The notes under the pieces: model-generated | The model's database searches: none | What the model was told of the DNA's origin: nothing | The model's input: the letters and a program-made list of their open reading frames with translations, nothing else | Translations under genes and position numbers: made by a program | Shown here: positions 1 to 10,000 of the stretch, in pieces | Numbering within the stretch: position 1 is the first letter of the stretch | Layout: every line of letters starts with the position of its first letter | Source of the DNA: Pontiella desulfatans | GTDB taxonomy: Bacteria > Verrucomicrobiota > Kiritimatiellia > Kiritimatiellales > Pontiellaceae | DNA length: 64,000 nt | Assembly: GCF_900890425.1 (NCBI RefSeq) | Contig: NZ_CAAHFG010000003.1 | Span: 992,001-1,056,000 of the forward strand | Reading direction: 5' to 3'

Positions 1-2327
1 CGCGCAAAAAGGATGACAAGCCGTTCTTTATCTATGTGCCGATGCCTTCGCCGCATGCGCCGCCCGCCAGCCAGAAGCAGTTTGAACGCAGCGCCGGCTG
101 GGGCTATGGAGACTATGTGGTGCAGACCGACTTTTACACCGGGCAGATTCTCGACGCGCTCGGCGATCCGAACGACCCGAAAAGCCTCGCCGCCAATACC
201 GTGGTCTTTATCACCTCCGACAATGGCCCGGAAACTGGCTCTTACAAAAACAGCCGCTTCGTCAATCACGATGCCAACGGTCCATGGGCCGGTCGCAAGC
301 GCGATAACTACGAAGGCGGAACTCGTGTCCCGTTTGTTGTCCGCTGGCCCGGAAATGTGGCCCCTGGCGTTACCGATCATCCCTGCTGGCAGGGTGACTT
401 TGTGGCCACGATGGCGGATGTGATCGGGCATAAACTGGCCGCCGATGAGGCTCCCGATGCCGAAAGTTTCCTGCCTGTGCTGCAGGGTAAACCCATGCCG
501 AAGAACCGCCGATCCGGCTTTATCCAGCATTCGTCACAAGGTCAGTTTGCCTTCGTGGATTATACCGGTGAATGGAAGCTGATTGATGGTACTGGCGGGG
601 GCGGGAATACGACCACCTGCGATGCCGACAATAAAGAGACGCTGAAAGCCGGTGAACTGCGCGGAACCCCGCGCCAGCTCTTCAACCTCAAGAAAGATCC
701 CGGCGAACGCGTCAACCTCCTGCTTGATCCCAGCCCCGAAGCCCGGGCCAAAGAACAGGAGCTCTACGAGCTGCTCAACAGCATTCGTGGCAACACTGAA
801 TTCGGCACGGCCGGCTCCAGCAACGTCCCTAGAGGAAGGAAAGAAGTGGGATCGATGGCCCCGTCTCGCTCAGCGGGTAACGACGACAAGGCATACACGG
901 ATTTAGAGGCCGTCGCACAGGCCGCCGTGGAAATGAGCGGCGGGGACGACCACGGTCCGTTGCCGACGCGCTATCGCCTCGCAAAACCCGCGCCGTTCCC
1001 GGAGGGCGGTGAATGGTTCAAAGAAGCCGGACTCGGCCTGTTTATTCACTGGGGCCCGGCATCGGTGCCCGATATCACAAGTGTCTGGCGCATTCGCCAG
1101 CCGGTGAAAGACAGCGATCCGCTGCGCCCCAAAGTCACCCCGGAATTTTATTACGACAATGCCCCCAAGGGGTTCACGGCGTCAACCTATGATCCGGAAA
1201 AATGGATGGCTGCGGCGAAAAAGGCGGGTTTCCGCTATGCGGTACTGACGTCAAAACACCATGACGGTTATTCGCTGTGGCCCAGTGAATATACGGATCT
1301 CGGGGTACAAACCTATATGAACGGCCGCGACCTGCTGAAACCCTATGTGGATGCATTGCGGGCGCGTGATATGCATGTCGGATTCTACTTTTCCGGCGTC
1401 GATTGGAACCTCGACCGTAACTACATGAACTATTATTTCAGCCGCGGAAAAGAAGGGTGGGACTTTTATGGAAATCCCATGCCTCAGGATGCGGTTGAGC
1501 CGCTGCCAATGGAAATTATTGAGCAGAAGAAACAGATGGTCTTCGAAGTGATGGAACGCTACCGCCCGGATCTGTGGTGGTGGGACTCGGGGTTGCCGTT
1601 GACTGTCGAGGAAACCGCCGGGAAATATAATCCGGACATGGTCTTCAATAACCGCGGCAACTGGTACCACGGCAATCAACAGAAGGGGACCTATCCGGTG
1701 ACCCATTATGCAACGCCGGAAGGCTTCCCTTCGCTGGAGTGGAAGCATGTTAAGCAATTGGTTGAAGCTGGAACGCCGTGGGAAATCTGCATGACCTCCC
1801 AGCAGTGCGGATGGTTCTACGACGCCCCGAGGGGCGAACAGAGCGTGGCGCTTGAGGATATCATGTATGCCCTCGCTCGGGTGCGTTCCTGGCAGGGCAA
1901 TCTGCTGTTGAATATTTCCCCGCGTGCGGACGGCACGTTGCCGGAAGTGGTGTATGAAAACTTTGAAAAAATGGGCCGCTGGATGGCGTGGGGCTCGGTC
2001 TCCATGTTCGACACCAAAGGCACCCATTTCCCGGAACAATCCAATGTGCCGATCACGACGTCCAAGGACGGAAAAACGTGGTACCTGCACACCCGACCCG
2101 GCGCACAGACCGATTTTGAGTCGTGGGGCAAGTGGAAAGCCATCTACTACAAAGACACCGAACCCGGAAAACCGATCCGCGTGAGCGATGTGCCGAAGGT
2201 CAAATCGGTCAAGCTGCTGCGCACCGGCAAAGCGCTTAAGTTTACCTATGAAAACGGAACGCTGACCCTCCCGAATCCCGACGCCGGCCCCGATGGCCTG
2301 CATGAGGTGATCGAAGTAAAGTTTTAA
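1..2327 (+). CDS. Sulfatase-alpha-L-fucosidase (GH29) fusion, 5' end outside window
   Basis: The reading frame is already open at base 3, so the N-terminal half of the sulfatase, including its formylglycine site, lies upstream. The visible part starts in the middle of an S1 sulfatase (KPFFIYVPMPSPHAPP, then ITSDNGPE and YEGGTRVPF) and ends that domain near visible residue 245. A charged linker follows, then a complete GH29 domain (GLGLFIHWGPAS, LTSKHHDGYSLW, and the nucleophile candidate Asp in DLWWWDSGLP). The expected roles are removal of a sulfate ester and hydrolysis of an alpha-L-fucoside by one polypeptide, probably outside the cytoplasm. The GH29 half is closely similar to the C-terminal half of the gene at 15299, where an esterase replaces the sulfatase. 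The frame is continuous across the linker, so this is a true fusion in this sequence. Substrate specificity is inferred from family only. Confidence 0.9.
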   Translation, partial: RKKDDKPFFIYVPMPSPHAPPASQKQFERSAGWGYGDYVVQTDFYTGQILDALGDPNDPKSLAANTVVFITSDNGPETGSYKNSRFVNHDANGPWAGRKRDNYEGGTRVPFVVRWPGNVAPGVTDHPCWQGDFVATMADVIGHKLAADEAPDAESFLPVLQGKPMPKNRRSGFIQHSSQGQFAFVDYTGEWKLIDGTGGGGNTTTCDADNKETLKAGELRGTPRQLFNLKKDPGERVNLLLDPSPEARAKEQELYELLNSIRGNTEFGTAGSSNVPRGRKEVGSMAPSRSAGNDDKAYTDLEAVAQAAVEMSGGDDHGPLPTRYRLAKPAPFPEGGEWFKEAGLGLFIHWGPASVPDITSVWRIRQPVKDSDPLRPKVTPEFYYDNAPKGFTASTYDPEKWMAAAKKAGFRYAVLTSKHHDGYSLWPSEYTDLGVQTYMNGRDLLKPYVDALRARDMHVGFYFSGVDWNLDRNYMNYYFSRGKEGWDFYGNPMPQDAVEPLPMEIIEQKKQMVFEVMERYRPDLWWWDSGLPLTVEETAGKYNPDMVFNNRGNWYHGNQQKGTYPVTHYATPEGFPSLEWKHVKQLVEAGTPWEICMTSQQCGWFYDAPRGEQSVALEDIMYALARVRSWQGNLLLNISPRADGTLPEVVYENFEKMGRWMAWGSVSMFDTKGTHFPEQSNVPITTSKDGKTWYLHTRPGAQTDFESWGKWKAIYYKDTEPGKPIRVSDVPKVKSVKLLRTGKALKFTYENGTLTLPNPDAGPDGLHEVIEVKF

Positions 2328-2396
2328 GCCGGTCGGGTTTGTTTATTTGTAATGAGGCTCAACTAAGCAGAGATAAAAACGAATAGGAGCCATGAG

Positions 2397-4919
2397 ATGA
2401 AGAGAGAGATCGTAGCAATTGTGATGTTGGCCGGTTTGGCCGTCAATGGCTGGGGAGCCGTTGTTACCAACTGGGTTGATGAAGCGGGCTTTGAGGGGTT
2501 GTCGGGCGCGACCCATCCCGATGCGGGGACCGCGCCGTGGTTTACTTCCGGCGAGAGTGACTCCGGCTGGGTTCAGCGCGAGCAGACGATTGTCAATAGC
2601 GGAAGCCAATCCATTAAAATCTCAGAAGCAGGCAATGCGCAGGTCGTTCAGGATCTGGGACTGACGCTCGACAGCAACACGGTCTATGAAATGAGCTTTG
2701 CCCTGCGGATGGATGATCTCTCCTCAGACGCGGCTCATACGAATGATACGAGCGTTGCTGTGCTTTTTTCAACCAGTGAGACGCTTGACGGATCGTATAC
2801 ATGGAGTGGAAAATCGATTTATAACCAGAAGCCTTTCACAACCGGCGTCTGGGAAACGGTGACGCTGCTTATTGATGGGGCAGACCCGAAGCTGGCCGAT
2901 AACCACGGCGAGTATCTACGGGTGGCGCTTAAAAAATGGAACAAGAATTCGGAATATACCACGTATATCGACGACGTGAAGTTCGGGCCGAAGCTTCCGA
3001 CAACTGAAGACAACCGGCATCCGGTGACGTTTTATGTGGATGCCGTGAATGGGGACGACAGCAATGATGGTATGAGTCACGTGACCCCGTGGCAGACCCC
3101 GCAGGCCGTGTATAAATTTGATAATCTCAACGGCTTTGTTGCGGGCGATAAGATTCTGTTCCGGCGTGGCGATACCTTCAGCGGGTCGTTCCGCATCCAG
3201 GCGTTCGGAGAAGAAGGCAAGCCGATTGTGATTGGTGCCTATGGCGATGAGCAGGCCGCCAAACCCTGGATTCAGGGAACGTCGAAACACGTGATTCAGC
3301 TCAATTATGGCAATTCGTTTATTGAAATCAGCGACCTGAAAATAACCAATTATCAGCCATCCGGCGCCCTGTGGCTTCGTTACGGAATCGAAATTGCGCC
3401 GCCGGAAGCATCCGGGCTGATGGAGCATATCTACATCACCAACTGCGATATCATGGATGTTGAAGGAAACAACGGCGATCCGAATGATGATAACGATCAT
3501 AAAAGCTATGGAATCTACGCGCAGATTCCCAACACACCGGACACAACCCCGCTGTCCCGCTGGCATGACTTCCGTGTGGAAAACTGCCATTTCGAAGGCA
3601 TTGACGGCTGGGGGGTGCGGGTGCGGGACCTTTGCAACAGTGTTTCGCAGGTGCGGCGCGGTGAGGCATTGAATGGGGAATTCCAATCGACCGGGCTGGT
3701 GATTCAAAACAACACCGGTGCCAACAGCTACGGAACGTATATTCAGTTCAACGGACAGGACGGCGCGCTGATTCAGAACAACACGCTCGACGGAACGGTT
3801 ACGGACAGTGCCATCTGGTTCTGGTCCTGCCTGAACACCAAGGTGCAGTATAACGTCGTCAAAAATATCAACAAAGCCACCGCAGATGCCTATGCGCTGC
3901 ACGGCGACTTTATGTGTGAGAACACCCTGTTCCAGTACAACGTCGGCGTGAACTGTGAAGGGGGCCTGATTCAGGCGATTAACCAGTCCGATGGCGGCGA
4001 AAACATCCAGAATAACCTTATTGCCCGCTACAATCTGGGCATCGACTGCGGGTTCCGGAATCACGGAAACTCCGCCGCCATTATGCTCTCGGGCGATGTG
4101 AGCAACACAAAGGTCTACAACAATACGATCATCACCACCGGCAGTCAGCCGAGCTACAAGGCCATTTCGTTTATGAACTGGAAGGATCCGGCCTACGGCG
4201 GATCCGATATCTGGCCTGTAAATTCGTTGATCGCCAATAATATCTTCTACTCCTACGGCGGGGTCAAACCCACCTACAACAACCAGGACAAGATGTTGAT
4301 TAACGGGAATGTGATTTCGCACAACATGTATGTCGGCCCGAACGCGCCGAATGTGTGCGACGCCGAAGCCAATGAAATTACGGGGGATCCGAGATTCATC
4401 GATGCCGCCGGCAGCGAGCCGGAGGACTTCAAGGTGGCAGATAATTCCGACGTCATCGGTGCCGGACTGGTGATTGCCGAGAACGGAGGAGAAGATTTCT
4501 TCGGAACGCCGCTGACTAATGCAACGCCCTCCATCGGGTTCTACGAGTTCATCGCAGGAGCTTATACCGATACCGACGGCGACTTGATGTCGGATGCCTA
4601 CGAAATCGCCAACGGGCTGGATCCGGACGTGAACGATGCCCATCTGGATAAGGATGGCGACGGTCGCAGCAACCTCGATGAGTTTATCGAGGACACACTC
4701 GCTGATGATCCGAACTCGCGTTTCATCGCAAATGTGCTGACCGCCACGCAGGAACTCGACTGGGATGAAAAGCCGGAGCGCCTCTATCACATCTTCCAGG
4801 CCCTGAACCTTGGGGATACCTGGAACCTGGTGCAAAGCAATGCCGTTCCGCCGTTCAGCATCGACACCTCAGGCGATCAGAACTTCTACAAAGTGGACGT
4901 CGAATACGAACTTCCCTGA
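2397..4919 (+). CDS. Secreted CBM-like/right-handed beta-helix protein
   Basis: 840 residues with a Sec signal peptide (hydrophobic run, cleavage near NGWGA) and a good ribosome site (AGGAG) upstream. Residues about 25-205 form a jelly-roll module of CBM4_9 type, nearly the same as that in the protein at 24816 (shared SGKSIYN, TTGVWET, GEY, IDDV). Residues about 212-715 start with TFYVDAVNGDD and carry many short N-rich repeats (IQNN, ITNCD, VENC), typical of a right-handed parallel beta-helix. Residues 724-775 are an Asp-rich calcium-binding stretch (DTDGDLMSDAYE, DKDGDGRSNLDE), followed by a C-terminal tail shared with other large proteins here. Beta-helix folds are common in polysaccharide lyases and some glycosidases, but no catalytic residues can be assigned, so the enzyme activity is unknown. 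It lies 69 bp after the fusion gene and ends at a terminator. Confidence 0.85.
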   Translation: MKREIVAIVMLAGLAVNGWGAVVTNWVDEAGFEGLSGATHPDAGTAPWFTSGESDSGWVQREQTIVNSGSQSIKISEAGNAQVVQDLGLTLDSNTVYEMSFALRMDDLSSDAAHTNDTSVAVLFSTSETLDGSYTWSGKSIYNQKPFTTGVWETVTLLIDGADPKLADNHGEYLRVALKKWNKNSEYTTYIDDVKFGPKLPTTEDNRHPVTFYVDAVNGDDSNDGMSHVTPWQTPQAVYKFDNLNGFVAGDKILFRRGDTFSGSFRIQAFGEEGKPIVIGAYGDEQAAKPWIQGTSKHVIQLNYGNSFIEISDLKITNYQPSGALWLRYGIEIAPPEASGLMEHIYITNCDIMDVEGNNGDPNDDNDHKSYGIYAQIPNTPDTTPLSRWHDFRVENCHFEGIDGWGVRVRDLCNSVSQVRRGEALNGEFQSTGLVIQNNTGANSYGTYIQFNGQDGALIQNNTLDGTVTDSAIWFWSCLNTKVQYNVVKNINKATADAYALHGDFMCENTLFQYNVGVNCEGGLIQAINQSDGGENIQNNLIARYNLGIDCGFRNHGNSAAIMLSGDVSNTKVYNNTIITTGSQPSYKAISFMNWKDPAYGGSDIWPVNSLIANNIFYSYGGVKPTYNNQDKMLINGNVISHNMYVGPNAPNVCDAEANEITGDPRFIDAAGSEPEDFKVADNSDVIGAGLVIAENGGEDFFGTPLTNATPSIGFYEFIAGAYTDTDGDLMSDAYEIANGLDPDVNDAHLDKDGDGRSNLDEFIEDTLADDPNSRFIANVLTATQELDWDEKPERLYHIFQALNLGDTWNLVQSNAVPPFSIDTSGDQNFYKVDVEYELP

Positions 4920-4943
4920 GCCCGTTCAATACGTTCACAGAGG

Positions 4944-4969
4944 AGCCCGGCACGCACGTGTCGGGCTTT
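4944..4969 (+). terminator. Probable rho-independent terminator after the beta-helix gene
   Basis: AGCCCG and CGGGCT form a 6-bp stem, extended inward by a G-T pair and CACG/CGTG, followed by a short TTTC. The T-run is weak, so termination efficiency is uncertain. Confidence 0.55.
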
Positions 4970-4974
4970 CAGTG

Positions 4975-5024
4975 AGAAGAGTCGGGGTCAGAAGAGTCGG
5001 GGTCAGGTCTGGACATTAGACATT
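4975..5024 (+). repeat. Tandem 15-bp repeat in a REP-like sequence
   Basis: AGAAGAGTCGGGGTC occurs twice, perfectly, at 4975-4989 and 4990-5004, followed by AGGTCTGGACATTAGACATT. From memory this resembles intergenic sequences seen near REP-associated transposases, but no transposase is nearby. The mobile origin is only a guess. Confidence 0.5.
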
Positions 5025-5119
5025 GATGGAGGGGCAGGGGGCGATCCTCGCATTCTGATATCGAGTACTTTTCTCTGACATCCGGGGTGTTGTGGTTCCA
5101 GCGCTGGCATTTGTTAAAC

Positions 5120-5138
5120 CTGTTGAATTGACCAGTAG
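5120..5138 (+). promoter_or_regulatory. 19-bp palindromic motif, copy 1
   Basis: CTGTTGAATTGACCAGTAG, 144 bp upstream of the sulfatase start at 5283. It differs from the copy at 13272 at only two positions. A TACGAT hexamer follows after 20 bp. Confidence 0.55.
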
Positions 5139-5140
5139 AT

Positions 5141-5189
5141 GGGGTGGGCGGGGTGCGCTACGATTTCACGCTTTGAGTCAAGCAGGCTT
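5141..5189 (+). repeat. 49-bp direct repeat, left copy
   Basis: Matches 6862-6910 at 44 of 49 positions; all five differences are transitions. The pair brackets the sulfatase gene at 5283-6860. Confidence 0.75.
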
Positions 5190-5282
5190 TCACCACAAAG
5201 GGACAGAGGCTCTGCGAATACAAAAACGCTGTGCCTCTAGCGAAGCGGGGGCAAATTGAACAAGAGTTCAGAAGGGAAAGAT

Positions 5283-6860
5283 ATGATGCGGTTAATTTCG
5301 GGTTTGGCGGTGGCTTCCGTACTTCTTTGTTCAACGGGGTTTGGTGCCGAGAGGCCCAATATCATCTATATCCTGGCCGATGACTGGGGGCTGGGGGATG
5401 TGAAGACCTATGGCGGTGAGCGGTGTCAGATTGACACGCCGCATATGGATCAGCTGGCCGCGGACGGTATGAAGTTTATGGATGCGCACACCACATCGGC
5501 GGTCTGTACCCCGTCGCGCTACAGTGTGCTGACCGGTCGCTACAACTGGCGCAGTATGTTGAAAAAAGGCGTCATATCAGGATTCAGTAAGCCGCTGATC
5601 GAGCCGGGGCGCGAGACGGTGGCATCGATGCTCAAAGGGCAGGGCTATACAACTGGGATGATCGGCAAGTGGCATCTGGGTATGGATTTCCCGAAGAAGG
5701 GGAAGTGGGATGTCGATTGGAAAGGCGTGATTCAAAACGGCCCGAATGCCGTCGGCTTCGATTATTTCTGGGGGATCTCCGCCTCGCTGGATATGCCGCC
5801 GTATATCTGGATCGAGAACGATCGCTTTGTCGGGGAGTGCACCACCACCAAGGCCTTCCCGCGGAAAGGACCGGCTCATGCTGATTTCGAGGCGGTGGAT
5901 GTGCTGCCGACCCTGGCGGAAAAGTCGGTGGCATTCATAACGGAACGGACCAAAACGGATCAGCCTTTCTTTCTTTATATGCCGTTGAACAGTCCGCATA
6001 CCCCGATTGTGCCGTCCTCAAGGTTCCAGGGCAAAAGCAGGCTGAGCCGCTATGGAGACTTTGTGATGGAGACCGATTGGACCGTCGGCGAGGTGGTCAA
6101 GGCGGTTGAACAGGCGGGTATTGCCGGCAATACGCTGATTATTGTGACCGCCGATAACGGCTGCGCTCCGGCGGCCCGCAACGGGCTGATGCCGGAAAGA
6201 GCCTATCATGACATCCAGTTCAGAATGGGGGAACCTATCGCGGAAGATCCTGCGAAGCATTATGCCAGCGATATGTATCGCGGTCACAAAGCCGACATCT
6301 ATGAGGGCGGGCACCGTGTGCCGTTCATTGCCCGATGGGACGGCAAGGTCAAGGCCGGCTCTGTTTCTGATGATCCGATCTGTCTGGTGGATCTGTTCGC
6401 AACGTGTGCGGAGATCGTGAATGCGGATGTGGCTGATACGTCGGCCGAAGATTCGGTCAGCATCCTGCCGGTGCTGCTGGGTACCGCCGACGGGCCGATC
6501 CGCGAAGCGGTGCTGCATCATTCGAGCAACGGCAGCTTCGCGATCCGGCAGGGTAAATGGAAGCTGGCCTTCTGTCCCGGTTCCGGCGGATGGAGTGAGC
6601 CGACGCCAGAACCGAGAAAGAATCTCAAAATGGTGATCCCCGCGGAACTGGCGGATCATGAGTGGGTGCAGCTCTTCGATCTGGAGGCCGATCCCGCCGA
6701 AACCAGGAATCTTTCCGGTCAGTATCCGGAAGTGGTGAAACAACTCACGAGGTTGGCACAGAAATATATAGACGACGGCCGCTCAACACCGGGCACCAAA
6801 CAGCAGAACAACGGCGCGACCCATCTCTATCCGAAGTGGATTCAGCAGGCGCAAAAGTAG
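5283..6860 (+). CDS. S1 family sulfatase (arylsulfatase A-like)
   Basis: About 525 residues. The start at ATG 5283 is preferred over an upstream ATG at 5256 because an AGGGAAAG ribosome site lies just before it and it gives a clean signal peptide (MMRLISGLAV through GFGA). Metal-binding ILADDWG and the formylglycine motif CTPSR (Cys75) are intact, as are IGKWHLG, TADNGCAP and YEGGHRVPF. The predicted reaction is hydrolysis of sulfate esters on a secreted or periplasmic carbohydrate after Cys-to-formylglycine maturation by an enzyme not encoded here. It stands alone between two copies of a 49-bp direct repeat and behind a 19-bp palindromic motif. The sulfate position and sugar attacked cannot be read from sequence. 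Confidence 0.93.
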   Translation: MMRLISGLAVASVLLCSTGFGAERPNIIYILADDWGLGDVKTYGGERCQIDTPHMDQLAADGMKFMDAHTTSAVCTPSRYSVLTGRYNWRSMLKKGVISGFSKPLIEPGRETVASMLKGQGYTTGMIGKWHLGMDFPKKGKWDVDWKGVIQNGPNAVGFDYFWGISASLDMPPYIWIENDRFVGECTTTKAFPRKGPAHADFEAVDVLPTLAEKSVAFITERTKTDQPFFLYMPLNSPHTPIVPSSRFQGKSRLSRYGDFVMETDWTVGEVVKAVEQAGIAGNTLIIVTADNGCAPAARNGLMPERAYHDIQFRMGEPIAEDPAKHYASDMYRGHKADIYEGGHRVPFIARWDGKVKAGSVSDDPICLVDLFATCAEIVNADVADTSAEDSVSILPVLLGTADGPIREAVLHHSSNGSFAIRQGKWKLAFCPGSGGWSEPTPEPRKNLKMVIPAELADHEWVQLFDLEADPAETRNLSGQYPEVVKQLTRLAQKYIDDGRSTPGTKQQNNGATHLYPKWIQQAQK

Positions 6861-6861
6861 A

Positions 6862-6910
6862 GGGGCGGGCGGGGTGCGCCATGATTTCATACTTTGAGTC
6901 AAGCAGGCTT
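6862..6910 (+). repeat. 49-bp direct repeat, right copy
   Basis: Begins two bases after the sulfatase stop codon and matches 5141-5189 at 44 of 49 positions. Confidence 0.75.
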
Positions 6911-7045
6911 CAGCGAAGCGTGCGTTCATTGGATTTCTGGAAGAGCTGGTTGATGAAGAAATATTTGGGTTTTGGTCTGTAGTAGGTTTACCCTGAATCT
7001 TTGGATCGTGGACCGGCCCCGGAATCTGAATAAAACGGGAAAATT

Positions 7046-10000
7046 ATGCGAAAATCAGTATGTTTGCTTATGGTTATCGGCCTGTCGGTATATTCAGTAT
7101 CGGCACAGGTCATTTTTGATGCTGATTTCGAAGATGCTGCACTGATTAATGATCATGTTACATCCGCCAACCTGGATGCGGGAACGGCGGTCGGGTCATG
7201 GACCGTTATAGATGACCAGGAATCGGACATCCGCTCAGGCAGCGGCAACAAGGCGTTATTGGCCGATACGGGCACGTACAGCTTTGAGGCAAACTTTTCG
7301 GAGACCGCGGTTCTGACCAACAACGGGATAACAATTTCGCTGGATACTTACATGCGCCGCACCGGCGATGCTTCATCCAACGAGGGGAACCTCAAGCCGC
7401 AGAAAATTGTCGGGCTTGATTCCCATGGGTATGAGCTCTTCGATATCCGCATCAATGCCGGCATCTGGCATGCAAATGCACAGCGTTTAGGATTTGTGGA
7501 TTCACTCGGTGCCGAGCGCTATCTGGGCAGTTCCGGGGATGTGAACGTCTATTCGGTGGATACGCCGAACCCTTCCAAGTTCCAAACCTTGGAACTTACG
7601 CTGCACGAAACAATGATGGATATTTCCTACGACGGGGCCGTGCTGACCAACGGCATGGCCTATCGCAATTCCGGCATTTCGCATATCAGTAGTATCCGTC
7701 TGGCCGGCGTCAACAGCAGTACAGGCGCGTTTTATGACAACATTAGCGTCGCCGCGATTCAAACCAGTTCGAATACCGTTTGGCCGCGGGAAGGCTTTAT
7801 TCCGCACAACACGCAAAGCAACAACCTGATTCATGTCCGAACCGCCGATTTTGACGGTGTAGGTACCAAGGATTATGTGGTCGCCATGACCGTCGATGAA
7901 AAGCTCATTGCTTTTAACCGCCCGGTTGATATCGCCGATCCATCCGCCGACAACCGTCGCTGGCAGGTGGACCTGCCGAATTTTGCGATCATGATTGAGA
8001 CGGCGGATATCGATCAGAATAATGGACCGGAAGAAGTGTTGGTGCCCGGTACCGATGGTCATTTACGAATGTATTCCGAAGCCGGCACGCTGCGGGAGGA
8101 CTGGCCGGTCAGCGATGGCGCGCTCTACTGCGCCGGAGTTGGACAGAAGTCAAATGGCGACGCTCGGGTCATCACGGCTGGTGTTGACGGCGACCTTTAT
8201 TTCTATGATGAAACCGGAACGCAGATTGGAACCATTCGCCCGGACAATGTGGGTATTATTCGCCGTCTGGCCGTTGGAAACTTTGATGGAGTCGGCGGTG
8301 ATGAAGTCATGATCTTTTACAGCATGAAGGGTTATGATGCTTATCGCTATATCGAGATCTATGATCTGGACACACTCGCGCGGCCTGCCTATTGGGATCT
8401 CACCGAACCGATGGAAGATGATGTGGCCCGAATCAATGCAAGCCCGGGCATGGGGTGGACCGATAAGCAGACCGCCTGGGTCTACGATATGGATGGCGAC
8501 GGCGACGATGAGGTAGTGGCCAACTGGGGGGTACTGCATCCGGAAAACGGCGGTACCAACACCATCCTTTCGGCCGCGCTGCCGGAGGGAGAAAAACTGT
8601 ATCTTTCCGAATACGAAGATTTCGCGGAACCCACGCCTACAACGTATTATCTGCTACAGCAAGGCGTGCCCGGCAACTTCCACGACGGCCTGACCAATGC
8701 GGAAATGTTCACGCTCTATGGCGATGACCTGTATCTGGTGGATTATGATGTGACTCGCTCCGTTAATGCCGACCGGTTCCGCATCATCGACTACAGCTAT
8801 GCCCACACGCTCTATCACTTTACCGATGGCGCCCGGCTGGAAGATCGAGACGGCGGTCCAGATAAAATGGTGCTCGCCGGTCCCGCGCACGGTGATGACC
8901 ATTTTTATGTGGTGGATTTGTCCAATAATTTCTGGAAAGAGGATGCAAAACATATCGACGGCAACGGCGTGCTCGGCGCGGTGCGCGACACGCTGGATGA
9001 TCTGGAAGACGATATTGATGCCTTTAACGGAACCGTTGCGGAAGCCGGAAGGCCGATCTATTACATTAACTATTTTCGCTCCCACCTCGGCTGGGAGATG
9101 ACGCCTGCAGCTATTGAATTTCATGCCGACGATACGTTGGCTGCCGTGCAGGAGGCGCGCGACCGGTTGGGCGGAACACCCGGCTATGACCCCGAACGCG
9201 TCCGCTTTGTTTCCAGTATGTTCGGCACGAAAATCTGGGGCGAGGGGGTGCACTCGACCGATCCCGATGTTACGGCAGCGGGGGTTGAGGCATTTTGTGC
9301 GGCGTTGGCGCAGCGCGGGGTTCATTTCTGTGTATCCATCGGTCACCATGATGTGGTGCATATGAGCCCGGAAACCATGGCCGACTGCTTTGAGGCCTCG
9401 GTGGTCGATGGCGAATGCTATCTCATGGGGCTGACCGGCGAGCAGGGCGACTCCTCAATAACCGATACCTACATGCCGCACATGGATGCGGTGATTGCCC
9501 GTGCGGATACGCTTGCTATCGACCCGCCGCGGCTGGTGATGACCTCAAAAGGGCCGATTTTTTCAGGCATGAACCCCGAACAGGCATCTGCCTGGTGGCC
9601 GGCTTATAAAAAGGTTTTTACCCCCGGCATTGAATGCTCCAACAATACGCTGCCTGAATTTTCCTATGCGGAGCAGGTCGGCCTATGGCTCAATGGGTCT
9701 GTGGATGGATGGTGTTCCAGCCTGATCGGTGACAACCTGACACCTAACCGCATCGCGGAGTGGGGCGGGGTGCGGAACGGACACGTCGTGTTGCGCCATA
9801 TGCTTTCGCAGTATTCCCTCGGCGCGGATATCTTCCGCATCACCTCCATTGTGAATCAGGAAAACCCGCTCTATGAGCGCGGCGATACGGCCGATCCTGA
9901 ACTGGATCTGGCCAACCCTTATCGGCAGGGCGTTTGGAATTTTCTGAAAATCGTCGAAGCAGGGGTCTATCCCAATGGGCCTGATCGGAGTCAGCTCAAA

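Larger units (their letters stand above)
4920..5282. other. 363-bp intergenic region with repeats and a 19-bp motif
   Basis: No convincing gene. It holds the terminator, a tandem 15-bp repeat with a REP-like continuation (4975-5024), the 19-bp palindromic motif (5120-5138) and the first copy of a 49-bp direct repeat (5141-5189) whose second copy lies after the sulfatase gene. Confidence 0.7.

Noticed and set aside
1251-2303. 350-codon open frame on the - strand
   Set aside because: Opposite the GH29 domain; no recognisable motif. The same applies to the long antisense frame at 16616-17380.
2916-4835. 639-codon open frame on the - strand
   Set aside because: It lies wholly opposite the beta-helix gene, has no signal peptide or domain, and reflects codon bias of the real gene.
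6967-6985. Possible eighth copy of the 19-bp motif before the 7046 gene
   Set aside because: Only the right half (CTGTAGTAG) fits; the left half does not match.
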